The position numbers and the translations under genes were made by a program. A stretch of 20,732 nt of DNA from JAGOTP01 sp964600845 (lineage in GTDB: Bacteria > Patescibacteriota > Patescibacteriia > 2-12-FULL-60-25): contig CAZRJW010000020.1 in assembly GCA_964600845.1 (NCBI GenBank), positions 1 through 20,732 of the forward strand. Reading direction: 5' to 3'. Each line of letters begins with the position of its first letter. The first letter of the stretch is position 1. The notes beneath the pieces are model-generated. The model saw only the letters and a list, made by a program, of their open reading frames with translations, ran no database searches and was not told the DNA's origin. This document shows, in pieces, positions 7,156 through 13,789 of this stretch.

Positions 7156-8712
7156 ATGTCCTTGGCTTTTTTACCGATCATTGGGCTCGAAATCCACGCC
7201 CGCCTCAAGACCAAAACAAAGCTCTTCTGCAGCTGTCCTTCGGTAGACGAAACAGCTCCGAGCAATAGCGCCAGCTGTCAGATCTGCTTGGGTCATCCGG
7301 GTGTTTTACCGATGCTGAACGAAGAAGCCGTCCGCAAAGCCTTGCGCGTCGGCTTGGCGTTGAATGCCACCATTCCTGAAGTCTGCTATTTTGACCGAAA
7401 ACAGTATTTCTATCCTGATCTTCCGAAGGGTTACCAGATCACCCAATACAAACACCCCGTCGTTGAACACGGCACACTGACGATTAACGTCCCAAGCAAT
7501 TCGCCCGAACGCCAAACCCTTGCGATTCATATCGAACGGGCACACATGGAAGAAGATGCGGCTAAGAACGTCCACCAAGGCGCTTCCAACGCCACCTATG
7601 TCGACTACAACCGCGCTGGGACTCCCCTGCTCGAGATTGTGACCGGTCCCGACTTCCGCTCGCCACAAGAAGCCAAGCTCTTCCTGCAAGAGCTCCAGGC
7701 GCTGCTACGTGCCATCGGCGCCTCCGATGCCGACATGGAAAAAGGCATGATGCGCTGTGACGCAAACGTTTCCCTGTTAGCCGTAGACGATGTAGCAGCA
7801 GCACTCGCAGACAAGTCCCCGCTCGACATGAAGCGGCTCAATCCAAAAACCGAAGTGAAAAACTTGAACTCGTTCCGTTCAGTGGAGCGAGCGTTGCAGT
7901 TTGAAATCGAACGACAAGCGAAGCTGATCGAAGCAGGAACCATCCCACACACGACGACGCGCGGCTGGAACGACCAAACAAACGAGACCGTTGAACAGCG
8001 CGTCAAAGAATCCGAAGCCGACTACCGCTACTTCCCTGAACCAGATCTTCCTCCCCTTCCCCTCGCCGAGTGGCGCGAAGAAGAGCGTGGACGTCTCCCA
8101 GAACTTCCTGCCACCACTCGTCAGCGTTTGCGTGAAGAGTTTGGTATCAACGAACAAGACGCCGCTTTCATCACCTCCAACAACTGGGTGAGCTTCCTCG
8201 AAGAAACGATGAGTGAACTCGGCGCCTGGCTCGAAGCCTCCGATACGAGCGGAAAAGATGGCGCACAACTCATGAGTGAAAAACGCAGTCGTATCGCCAA
8301 GCTCGCCGGAAGTTGGATGACGAACAAGCTCGCCGGACTTCTCGCGGAACGAAACATCACAAACCCACGTGGCCTGATCGATCCAGAAAACATGGCCGAG
8401 TTCCTCCTCTTGGTGGACAAAGGAACCGTGAACAGTGTGAATGGCTCGAAGCTCTTGGCGCTCATGATCGATACCAAACTCGATCCATCCGACTTAATCG
8501 AAACGCACGGCCTCGCCCAGATTCAGGACACAAGCTTCCTCGAAAAAGTCGTAGCCGATGTCATCACGCAAAATGCAGACCAAGCCGCTCAAGTTCGAGC
8601 CGGAAAACTTCCTGTTCTCAAATGGTTCGTCGGACAAGTGATGAAAGCCTCCGCCGGAAAAGCCAACCCAGCGAGCGCCGAAGAAGAATTGAAAAAACAA
8701 TTCGGTATTTAA
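7156..8712 (+). CDS. gatB: Aspartyl/glutamyl-tRNA amidotransferase subunit B
   Basis: A 518-residue protein, slightly longer than the usual 470-500. GatB is the kinase/transamidation subunit of GatCAB, which turns Glu-tRNA(Gln) and Asp-tRNA(Asn) into the cognate amidated tRNAs in the cytoplasm. Family signatures are GLEIHARLKTKTKLFC near the N-terminus, a Cys4 zinc site (C25, C27, C41, C44 in CSC and CQICLGHPG), FDRKQYFYPDLPKGYQITQ, YVDYNRAGTPLLEIVT, MRCDANVSL and EVKNLNSFRSVERAL. The C-terminal part is the helical GatB/YqeY tRNA-binding domain. gatA and gatC are not in the window. It is monocistronic with its own leaderless-type promoter and a shared terminator downstream. Confidence 0.97.
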   Translation: MSLAFLPIIGLEIHARLKTKTKLFCSCPSVDETAPSNSASCQICLGHPGVLPMLNEEAVRKALRVGLALNATIPEVCYFDRKQYFYPDLPKGYQITQYKHPVVEHGTLTINVPSNSPERQTLAIHIERAHMEEDAAKNVHQGASNATYVDYNRAGTPLLEIVTGPDFRSPQEAKLFLQELQALLRAIGASDADMEKGMMRCDANVSLLAVDDVAAALADKSPLDMKRLNPKTEVKNLNSFRSVERALQFEIERQAKLIEAGTIPHTTTRGWNDQTNETVEQRVKESEADYRYFPEPDLPPLPLAEWREEERGRLPELPATTRQRLREEFGINEQDAAFITSNNWVSFLEETMSELGAWLEASDTSGKDGAQLMSEKRSRIAKLAGSWMTNKLAGLLAERNITNPRGLIDPENMAEFLLLVDKGTVNSVNGSKLLALMIDTKLDPSDLIETHGLAQIQDTSFLEKVVADVITQNADQAAQVRAGKLPVLKWFVGQVMKASAGKANPASAEEELKKQFGI

Positions 8713-8719
8713 AACAGCG

Positions 8720-8748
8720 ATCCCCCAGCGATGGAGTAATCGCTGGGG
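8720..8748. terminator. Convergent hairpin between gatB and the acyltransferase gene
   Basis: CCCCCAGCGAT pairs with ATCGCTGGGGG (11 bp) around a short GGAGTA loop. It lies between the stops of gatB (8712) and the minus-strand acyltransferase (8751). Neither side has a strong T-run (ggttca on the plus strand; GATCGCTGTTTT on the minus), so it is a weak or factor-assisted terminator for both. Confidence 0.6.
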
Positions 8749-8750
8749 GT

Positions 8751-9599
8751 TCAGGCAGCTTCCGCGAATGCGGTCTGCGCCAGATCCTCTTCCATTGTCT
8801 GCCAGCGGTTTTGGAGCCACTGCGGATCAGCGTCCACTACCGCACGTGGAACGTACTCGATTGTCACGTCGAGCGTGTTGTTGACGAAGGCGAAAGCGCC
8901 CTCCCAGAGCGTCCGCCCGAAGGGCTGACCTGCCTTCGCTCCGCCCCAGCGGATCAGGAAGACGAGCACGTCGGCGGTCGGCATTGCACCGAGCGCCTTC
9001 TTCCAGCCACCGATTCGAGGTTCGGTGACGAACTGGAACTTTGCACCAAGCGGCGCACCCTTGAAGCGTCCTCCTTCGGGGAAGAAGAGGAAGTTGGCGT
9101 TATCCAGGTGCGCCTGAGACGCGCACTCGATGACAGCCTCCAGGTCCCCACTTCCCTTTCCGGTTCGCTTCACGAATGCGCACTTGGTCACCCAAGCGGC
9201 AAACGCGACCGGAAAGACCCACCAGACCCCACGCTTCAGCACCCAGCGAGCCCGGGTCTGCTTCACGAGCCAGCTCGCCACACAGAGAAGCAGCGTGTCG
9301 ATCAGACTCTGGTGATTGGCGATCCCGATGAACGGTCCGCTCATACGTGAGATGTCCACCTTGGGCAGATGGAAGCGCGCCTTGATCCCGAGGATCATGC
9401 ACAGGATTCGGAAGAGCAAGGCTCCGTGTCCGAGCGTGTGCCAGGTGAATCGATTGCGGAAGGCAGCCCCGTCTCCGAGACTCACGACCGCGCAATAGAT
9501 CCCCTCGACGAGAAACCCAGGAGTTGTCACGAAGACAACATGGAGGATCGTGTAGACGATCCCACAGATTGCTCTGAAGGCCTTAAACACGTTCTTCAT
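8751..9599 (-). CDS. plsC: PlsC-type 1-acyl-glycerol-3-phosphate acyltransferase
   Basis: A 282-residue lysophospholipid acyltransferase family protein. The catalytic HX4D box is NHQSLID (H96, D101) and the phosphate-binding block is FPEGGR (173-178), with Gly for the usual Thr. N-terminal hydrophobic helices (about 11-35 and 55-72) should place it in the cytoplasmic membrane, where it would acylate lysophosphatidic acid or a related acceptor. An upstream ATG at 9692 exists, but 9599 is preferred: MKNVFKAF begins the conserved region, GAGG lies about 6 bases before it, and the extra 31 residues run into promoter sequence. GC is visibly higher than in neighbouring genes, suggesting a separate origin. 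The exact acceptor is inference. Confidence 0.85.
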   Translation of the reverse strand: MKNVFKAFRAICGIVYTILHVVFVTTPGFLVEGIYCAVVSLGDGAAFRNRFTWHTLGHGALLFRILCMILGIKARFHLPKVDISRMSGPFIGIANHQSLIDTLLLCVASWLVKQTRARWVLKRGVWWVFPVAFAAWVTKCAFVKRTGKGSGDLEAVIECASQAHLDNANFLFFPEGGRFKGAPLGAKFQFVTEPRIGGWKKALGAMPTADVLVFLIRWGGAKAGQPFGRTLWEGAFAFVNNTLDVTIEYVPRAVVDADPQWLQNRWQTMEEDLAQTAFAEAA

Positions 9600-9694
9600 T
9601 GAACCTCGTTCTTGGGTGGAAGTGACTCGATTGTGATGCACGCCGTACGTTAGCCGAAAATAATAAAAGAGACAAGTTTTTCCCTCTATCAAAA

Positions 9695-9729
9695 AGAAAT
9701 AGGACTAACCTGAGGTTAGTCCTATTTCT
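9695..9729 (-). terminator. Strong terminator of the DUF1877 gene
   Basis: A 16-bp perfect stem (AGAAATAGGACTAACC at 9695-9710 with its complement at 9714-9729) has a 3-base loop. On the minus strand it is followed by TTTTTG. It lies just after the stop of the 9745-10248 gene and before the acyltransferase start. Confidence 0.9.
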
Positions 9730-9744
9730 ATACAACTCTTCAAC

Positions 9745-10248
9745 TTACATGACCCAAAACATCACCAGCTCCCCTGCGCTTGCCGCTCTTGCGAACAGAC
9801 CCCTTACCTCTTTGAAATAGGGCGTAAGGTATGCGTCGATCTCTTCCACCGTTTCGCCAACAGAAAATGGATATACCTCCTGCTCGAGCAGAGCCGCATG
9901 ATGCGTTGCACAGCGTTGTGAAAAATCTTCATCCGAGATACGTGCGAGCTGCTCCCCGATACGAACTGCCTCGCTGACAGGAATAAGCATCACGGGACCG
10001 TATCCAAACTCCTCTTCAAGATAGAGTGGTTTCTTTGCTCCTAAAAATGCACTGTCTGGATTGTTCTTTCTGTTCCCATTCTGAAACAAGAAATCGATTC
10101 CATCCCATGCCTTATCTAAATTCAAGCCTTGACCCATTCGCTCGTCTTCCGCACTCCCTTCAAAAAAGATATCTTCATCCGCCTGACCTTTCACTAATTG
10201 CTCTGCTACCTGAGGCGTAATTCTTTTCACGTATCCGATCATGGACAT
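9745..10248 (-). CDS. DUF1877 (YfbM-like) family protein
   Basis: A 167-residue protein with the DUF1877/YfbM signature: MSMIGYVKRIT at the N-terminus, LDKAWDGIDFLF in the middle, then FGYGPVMLIPVSEAVRIGEQLARIS, and a C-terminal region with EEIDAYLTPYFKEVRGLFARAASAG. The family is soluble, widespread and of unknown biochemical function. The longer reading frame back to 10503 is rejected because the family begins at MSMIGY and the extension is antisense to the RRM gene. An extended -10 lies about 30 bases upstream and a strong terminator follows, so this is a single-gene unit. Confidence 0.88.
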   Translation of the reverse strand: MSMIGYVKRITPQVAEQLVKGQADEDIFFEGSAEDERMGQGLNLDKAWDGIDFLFQNGNRKNNPDSAFLGAKKPLYLEEEFGYGPVMLIPVSEAVRIGEQLARISDEDFSQRCATHHAALLEQEVYPFSVGETVEEIDAYLTPYFKEVRGLFARAASAGELVMFWVM

Positions 10249-10279
10249 ACAACTCTTTTGTAAGAGGAATAACAGGCTT

Positions 10280-10288
10280 ATGATAGCA
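10280..10288 (-). promoter_or_regulatory. Extended -10 promoter of the DUF1877 gene
   Basis: The minus strand reads TGCTATCAT, an extended -10 element (TGn plus TATCAT), giving a leader of about 25 bases before the ATG at 10248. The -35 is weak. Confidence 0.5.
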
Positions 10289-10301
10289 GGTCCGTATATG
10301 C

Positions 10302-10333
10302 AAAACACCCTGCACCGAAGTGCAGGGTGTTTG
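10302..10333 (-). terminator. Terminator of the RRM gene
   Basis: AAACACCCTGCAC (10303-10315) pairs with GTGCAGGGTGTTT (10320-10332), a 13-bp stem closing a CGAA loop on the plus strand (UUCG on the minus-strand RNA). The minus strand continues with a short T-run. It follows the RRM stop by about 20 bases. Confidence 0.85.
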
Positions 10334-10351
10334 TGCTCTGTAGTCTGAAGA

Positions 10352-10657
10352 CTACATGCCCATGGACTGATCTTGGCGAGGCGCGCGATCATCGCGGCCA
10401 CCACGATCTTCCATAGGACGAGCCTTGTTGACGACAATGCGGCGACCGCCCATCTCGGTGTCGTGAAACATCGAGACAGCTTTGTCAGCAGCAGCATCGT
10501 CAACCATTTCTACGAAAGCGAATCCGCGTGGACGGCGGGTTTCACGATCGAGAGGGATGTAGACGGAGAGAACCTGACCGGCTGGAGAGAAGTGAGCGGA
10601 AAGCTCTTCTTCGCTTGTGCGGTATGGGATTCCTCCGACGAACAACTTGGTTGGCAT
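10352..10657 (-). CDS. RRM-domain RNA-binding protein
   Basis: A 101-residue protein consisting of a single RNA recognition motif and a short tail. RNP2 is LFVGGIPY (5-12) and RNP1 is RGFAFVEM (44-51), with the aromatic residues that stack on RNA bases. The tail (about 80-101) is Arg/Gly/Asp/Gln-rich (EDRGGRDDRAPRQDQ). It resembles the small cyanobacterial and CPR RRM proteins, which bind single-stranded RNA and are often cold-induced; regulation here is unproven. The ATG has AGGA about 5-8 bases upstream, but also TAAACT ending 9 bases before it, so translation could be led or leaderless. It is monocistronic, with a terminator just downstream. Confidence 0.93.
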   Translation of the reverse strand: MPTKLFVGGIPYRTSEEELSAHFSPAGQVLSVYIPLDRETRRPRGFAFVEMVDDAAADKAVSMFHDTEMGGRRIVVNKARPMEDRGGRDDRAPRQDQSMGM

Positions 10658-10931
10658 GGGATCCTGAGTTTAGGGAACAATGGGATACTCGTCTGCGCCT
10701 GACCCCATCCCCCGACCTCGGGCGGATCTTCGCACGTACTATCCATATCTACTTTCCCACCCCTCTTAGCAGTTGTCAATGGGATTAAAGCAGCTGCAAC
10801 AAGGAGCTCATATAGTGGATGCAGAGCGCGAAGAAGGCGAGGCTTTATAGGAGGCGTAGTAGTCTACGCTGGGCACAAAACACAGTCTTCGACAAAACTA
10901 TGCGCCAGCTTAACACGCTCTTAAATTGAAA
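10658..10931 (-). other. Non-coding leader region upstream of the RRM gene
   Basis: About 270 bases separate the RRM ATG from the terminator of the H1-like gene. The minus strand has TAAACT at 10667-10672 and TTGACA at 10774-10779, the latter without a matching -10 at normal spacing. A 6-bp hairpin (GCGTAG TAGT CTACGC, near 10855) is present. I find no credible ORF, tRNA or known ncRNA consensus. A long 5' UTR or a small RNA are both possible. Confidence 0.35.
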
Positions 10932-10959
10932 ATCCCCCGAGCATTTCTGCTCAGGGGAT
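10932..10959 (-). terminator. Terminator of the histone H1-like gene
   Basis: On the minus strand, ATCCCCTGAGCA pairs with TGCTCGGGGGAT (12 bp including one G:U) around a GAAA loop and is followed by TTTC. The G:U pair is only allowed in the minus-strand RNA, which fixes the direction. It lies about 20 bases after the stop at 10981. Confidence 0.8.
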
Positions 10960-10980
10960 CTCCTCCGTATCAAAGGTCAA

Positions 10981-11115
10981 CTATTTGCGCTTCTTTGCGG
11001 CGGACTTCTTAGCTGCAGGGCGCTTAGCTGCCTTGCGAACTACTTTCTTCACAGCTTTCTTAGCTGCTGGACGCTTCACAGCTTTCTTAGCTGCGGACTT
11101 TTTCTTCATGGCCAT
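10981..11115 (-). CDS. Small lysine/alanine-rich histone H1-like protein
   Basis: A 44-residue protein built from KKxA/KRPAAKK repeats: a short MAMKKKS start, then AAKKAV and KRPAAKK units and a KKRK end. About 45% of residues are Lys or Arg, with Ala, Val and Pro making up nearly all the rest. It resembles the C-terminal tail of eukaryotic histone H1 and bacterial H1-like proteins such as HctA/HctB or AlgP tails, which bind DNA non-specifically. A nucleoid-associated or nucleic-acid-binding role is inferred. It is preceded by a strong extended -10 promoter and a leader of about 110 bases. An AAAGGA Shine-Dalgarno-like site lies about 12 bases before the ATG. An in-frame stop just upstream fixes this start. 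A ribosomal-type basic peptide is an alternative. Confidence 0.8.
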   Translation of the reverse strand: MAMKKKSAAKKAVKRPAAKKAVKKVVRKAAKRPAAKKSAAKKRK

Positions 11116-11145
11116 AATGATTCACTATCCTTTCTAGTTAGTTCG

Positions 11146-11163
11146 CTCATCTTAGAAGATGAG
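11146..11163 (-). promoter_or_regulatory. Hairpin in the leader of the H1-like gene
   Basis: A perfect 8-bp palindromic hairpin (CTCATCTT / AAGATGAG, 2-base loop) in the 5' UTR, about 30 bases before the ATG and just upstream of the AAAGGA site. It could affect stability or translation; no known riboswitch is recognised. Confidence 0.4.
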
Positions 11164-11230
11164 TCGAAGCTCGTGGTGATAGTCCTTCATGAAAGAGCTT
11201 CTTGAAAGAACATCGTACGAACGCAAGTGT

Positions 11231-11257
11231 AGTATAGCACATTTATACACACGTCAA
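11231..11257 (-). promoter_or_regulatory. Strong promoter of the H1-like gene
   Basis: The minus strand reads TTGACG, 15 bases, then TATACT, preceded by TGC, giving the extended -10 TGCTATACT. The spacer is shorter than ideal, but the extended -10 compensates. The predicted leader is about 110 bases long. Confidence 0.65.
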
Positions 11258-11369
11258 CAGCAAAACAGAGAAGATATTTTATTCTCTCTTTCATACAACT
11301 ATCTTTTATTATTCTCATACACTTCTCACGCACCATTGATGCGTATAGCATCACCCATTTTCTCTTTTT

Positions 11370-11969
11370 TTATTCTTTACTCCACACGTACTCTCTTAAA
11401 CGCAAACGGCACGTACGATAGTCTGGCAAGAAATGGGCCACCTGATTCCAAAACCGTATTGAGTGGTTCAACTCATACAAATGACAGACCTCATGCACAA
11501 CAACGTAGTGTGCGAGCTCTTCTGGGAGCAAGGCTAATCGATAGTTGAAATTAAGATTTCCTTTTTTTGAACAGCTACCCCAACGCGTACGATGATTTTT
11601 GATTGTGATGCTATGCTTCGGCAAAACACGGCTCTGTGAAAGCAGTGTGAGTGATTGCGCCACTCGATCTTTTGTCGCTTGTTTATAGAGTCGATACGCA
11701 GCCACATCAGACATTGCCGGTAAGTGTTGCACAACTTTTTTCAACTGACGCATGCGCTGCTTCAATATCCATTGCGCATGCTGCCGAAGTAGCCCTTCAA
11801 TCTGTACTAGCGAAACACGCATTGGAACCGTCACAACCAATACTCCCCCCACTTGCATAGTGAGCCGCAAACGACGAGCACGTACTGAACGAGCAAGAAG
11901 AAATTGAATCTCTACATCTCCAAGGAGTAATCGTTGTTCCGTCTTTGCTTCAATCAAACTTCCAAACAT
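11370..11969 (-). CDS. YgjP-type (M48/SprT-like) zinc metallopeptidase
   Basis: A 199-residue protein of the YgjP/DUF45 family (PF01863), related to SprT-like and WLM metallopeptidases. The zinc motif is HEVCH (159-163) with a third ligand His at H169 in LNHSIRFW, and the family signature TRWGSCS lies at 128-134. These proteins are cytosolic; substrates are poorly known. The frame stays open far upstream (to 12665), but that extension is antisense to a real GC-rich gene. In-frame ATGs at 11969, 12002 and 12044 are all possible; I chose 11969 because it begins the domain without extra hydrophobic residues. It is divergent from the gene at 12063. Confidence 0.85.
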   Translation of the reverse strand: MFGSLIEAKTEQRLLLGDVEIQFLLARSVRARRLRLTMQVGGVLVVTVPMRVSLVQIEGLLRQHAQWILKQRMRQLKKVVQHLPAMSDVAAYRLYKQATKDRVAQSLTLLSQSRVLPKHSITIKNHRTRWGSCSKKGNLNFNYRLALLPEELAHYVVVHEVCHLYELNHSIRFWNQVAHFLPDYRTCRLRLREYVWSKE

Positions 11970-12062
11970 AGATAGCGCGTAGCTTGCCCGAAGGGAAGTC
12001 ATTCTGCAACGAAAAAGCGTCCATAAAATAATACTCCTTTTCATTGACAAGATCTGATTTTT

Positions 12063-13178
12063 ATGATAGGAAATGCGGGCCCAAAGCGTACACGTCGTGC
12101 GTATGAGGCAGAACAGGAACAGTGCCCTTTGCCTAAAACGATCCTCGCCTTCCTCGAAACGAGCGCAGCACACGCGCTCATCCCGGTCGTGCGTGAACTG
12201 CGCCGACGCAGGATCACGATCCCGCTCTACCTCGAGGGTGACCACGACCCCAAGAGCGAGCTGGGGAAGCTCTACCCCGAGCTGAACGATGCCTGCATCG
12301 TTCGGAGCGCCGATGACCTCCCGTTGCTCGGCAACCAGAAGGTGGTGCTCATCGCCCTGTCGGCGGAGAGCAAGCTCAGCAAGACGCTCTTGCGACAATG
12401 CAAGAGCTGCGGCGCCTCCGTGATCGCCGTTCAACCGGACCTCGACGACAGCTGCATGAGCATGCTGCGGGGACCGGAGGGCGAGACGCTCTACCCTGAG
12501 CTCCTGGTGCTGCCGCACGCCTACAACGTCGGACAGATCCTCCGAGCGACCAACATTCCAAGCGAGGACGTCGTCGTCGCCTGGCCGGCTATGGACCGGC
12601 TCACACGCCTCGGCGTGACACAGGAAAGCTGCGCTGCAGACCTGCGAGTGCAGCTCGAGATCCACACTGAGGCGCCGCTCGTCCTCGTCACGGTGAACAC
12701 AGGCTCAACGAAGGACCCTCTCCTCGGGACCGTCGCGGCGCTCATGGACACCAAGGCCGAGCTCCTCGTGAGGACGGACTCCGGGGAGACGAACGCTCCC
12801 GAGCAGCTCCAGGTCGCCCGACTGCTCACCGAGCAGCTCGGTGGCCGGGTTCACTGGCTCACGAGCCAAGACACGCCGAACCCCGACCACCTCGTCCGCG
12901 GCGTGAACCTGGTCATCGGCGAGGCCTCGCGCCTGCTGGTCGAGGCCATCCACGGAGAGATTCCCGCCATCGTCATCGGTGGCGACGAGATGTCGGCCCT
13001 CGGGAGGCTGCACGCCGCTCCGCACGCGCGGACCTCCCTCGAGCTCACCACTCAAATCGGGGAAGTGCTCACCGCCCCAAAGGCGCGCGTCGCGACCTGG
13101 AGGCGCTACCTCAGCCCCAATGGCACTGGGGCGCGGCAGGTAGCGGACCGCATCATGTACCACTTCCTCGAGGCGTAA
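12063..13178 (+). CDS. GT-B-fold-like protein (glycosyltransferase/epimerase-like), GC-rich
   Basis: A 371-residue protein. The layout suggests two Rossmann-like halves as in GT-B enzymes. The N-terminal half starts with KTILAFLETSAAHALIPVVREL (about 25-46). The C-terminal half has LVLVTVNTGSTKDP, then VNLVIGEASRLLVEAIHGEIPAIVIGG (about 280-306), which resembles the nucleotide-sugar-binding region of UDP-GlcNAc 2-epimerases, CDP-glycerol phosphotransferases and related glycosyltransferases. No specific family is identified. GC rises sharply after about 12150 (over 60%) and codons differ from the flanking genes, pointing to a separate origin; the first 30 residues are compositionally more like the surroundings. 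No Shine-Dalgarno site is visible. The terminator at 13263 follows. Confidence 0.65.
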   Translation: MIGNAGPKRTRRAYEAEQEQCPLPKTILAFLETSAAHALIPVVRELRRRRITIPLYLEGDHDPKSELGKLYPELNDACIVRSADDLPLLGNQKVVLIALSAESKLSKTLLRQCKSCGASVIAVQPDLDDSCMSMLRGPEGETLYPELLVLPHAYNVGQILRATNIPSEDVVVAWPAMDRLTRLGVTQESCAADLRVQLEIHTEAPLVLVTVNTGSTKDPLLGTVAALMDTKAELLVRTDSGETNAPEQLQVARLLTEQLGGRVHWLTSQDTPNPDHLVRGVNLVIGEASRLLVEAIHGEIPAIVIGGDEMSALGRLHAAPHARTSLELTTQIGEVLTAPKARVATWRRYLSPNGTGARQVADRIMYHFLEA

Positions 13179-13262
13179 CCCACCCCTGAGAGAAAATGAA
13201 GCACGGGAGGGCGCTTCTACAACCACCTTCTTCAGTACGACGCGTTCACTCGCGGTCGTGCG

Positions 13263-13298
13263 TACACGAGCCACCTCCCTGGCTCGTGTATTCGTTTT
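13263..13298 (+). terminator. Terminator of the GT-B-like gene
   Basis: TACACGAGCCA (13263-13273) pairs with TGGCTCGTGTA (13280-13290), 11 bp with a 6-base loop, followed by TTCGTTTT. There is no T-run on the other side, so the plus strand is the direction. It lies 84 bases after the stop; a second imperfect hairpin precedes it (about 13237-13262). Confidence 0.8.
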
Positions 13299-13307
13299 CC
13301 TGAAATG

Positions 13308-13334
13308 CAAAAACACCCCGCTTTCGCAGAGTGT
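13308..13334 (-). terminator. Minus-strand intrinsic terminator with no adjacent gene
   Basis: On the minus strand, ACACTCTGC pairs with GCGGGGTGT (9 bp, two G:U pairs) around a GAAA loop, followed by TTTTTG. On the plus strand two mismatches would break the stem, so direction is clear. The nearest upstream minus-strand CDS ends almost 500 bases away. Confidence 0.65.
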
Positions 13335-13560
13335 CTTTGTGGTCGAGCTTAGCTCGATGGTGTGGCTTTACAACGCTGTTCGTACCTATTTCCAGTCTCA
13401 AATCTAGCCCCAAGGAGGAGCACGAGGAGGTCTTCCGCCTCGTCCATTGCGCCCCCAGCCCCCTCTCGCTACGCTACAAACAGACGCTTCGCCTAGTGCA
13501 ATGGCTAGTTCACTAGCATTGTTCTAGGAGAGCCCTTTAAAACCTTTTATTACAGCTATT
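13335..13560 (-). ncRNA. Candidate structured RNA or long 3' UTR
   Basis: A GC-rich stretch with no credible ORF lies directly before a minus-strand terminator. It contains a 10-bp hairpin with one bulge (CAATGCTAGT / ACTAGcCATTG, about 13498-13523), an ACGAGG / CCTCGT pairing (about 13420-13445) and a G-rich segment. I tested it by eye against tmRNA, RNase P RNA, SRP RNA and 6S RNA consensus and saw none of their core motifs. The 5' end is uncertain; no strong promoter is visible. Confidence 0.3.
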
Positions 13561-13758
13561 TTCGATATCCCCCACACCATTGTCTATTACCTGACCACAG
13601 AATCAACTGAACGGCATTAATATATATGATATGGAGATATTGAATCTAATTCTTTATATCTTCTCTTCTTACTATTCTTATTCTCTTAATACTTAATCTC
13701 TAATTCTGTTCTGTTCTTTTTTCTTCCTTTTCCAGGGTCCGGGTTCTAGACGGTTTTG
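13561..13758. other. AT-rich and pyrimidine-tract spacer
   Basis: There is no coding signal. From about 13646 to 13734 the plus strand is almost entirely C and T with scattered A (repeated TTCT, TCTT, TTAAT), making a homopyrimidine-type tract. Upstream of it is an AT-rich patch (TATATATGATATGG, about 13621). Confidence 0.5.
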
Positions 13759-13789
13759 AGGGGTTGGGTGGGGAGTTGGGGGGGGGAGC
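13759..13789 (+). repeat. G-run with G-quadruplex potential
   Basis: Four G-runs on the plus strand (GGGG TT GGG T GGGG AGTT G9) meet the classic quadruplex pattern. The G9 homopolymer is unusual in this window. It lies about 40 bases beyond the stop codon of the 1484-residue gene, on the opposite strand. Confidence 0.65.

Noticed and set aside
8313..9350. 345-residue plus-strand open frame
   Set aside because: It overlaps the end of gatB in another frame and then runs antisense through the acyltransferase. Composition is Arg/Ser-rich with no recognisable domain.
10249..10503. Extension of the DUF1877 frame to 252 residues
   Set aside because: The family starts at MSMIGY, the extension crosses a terminator and promoter, and it overlaps the RRM gene.
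10850..10920. tmRNA-like tag (TAT GCG CCA GCT TAA, reading YAPA-stop) on the plus strand
   Set aside because: There is no tRNA-like acceptor, no T-loop GTTCGA and no room for the 3' pseudoknots before the H1-like gene's terminator.
12044..12067. TTGACA and TATGAT as the promoter of the GT-B-like gene
   Set aside because: The spacer is only 12 bases and the -10 would overlap the start codon.
11970..12665. N-terminal extension of the YgjP frame to 431 residues
   Set aside because: It lies antisense to the GC-rich GT-B-like gene, and such GC-rich genes leave long empty frames on the other strand. The YgjP family begins near 11969.
12705..13316. 203-residue minus-strand frame opposite the GT-B-like gene
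   Set aside because: A GC-driven shadow with no domain or start signal, and it crosses a plus-strand terminator.
13335..13560. RNase P RNA, SRP RNA, 6S RNA or tRNA in the structured spacer
   Set aside because: None of the universal cores (GAGGAAAGTC, GGAAGGAAGCAG, T-loop) could be found on either strand.
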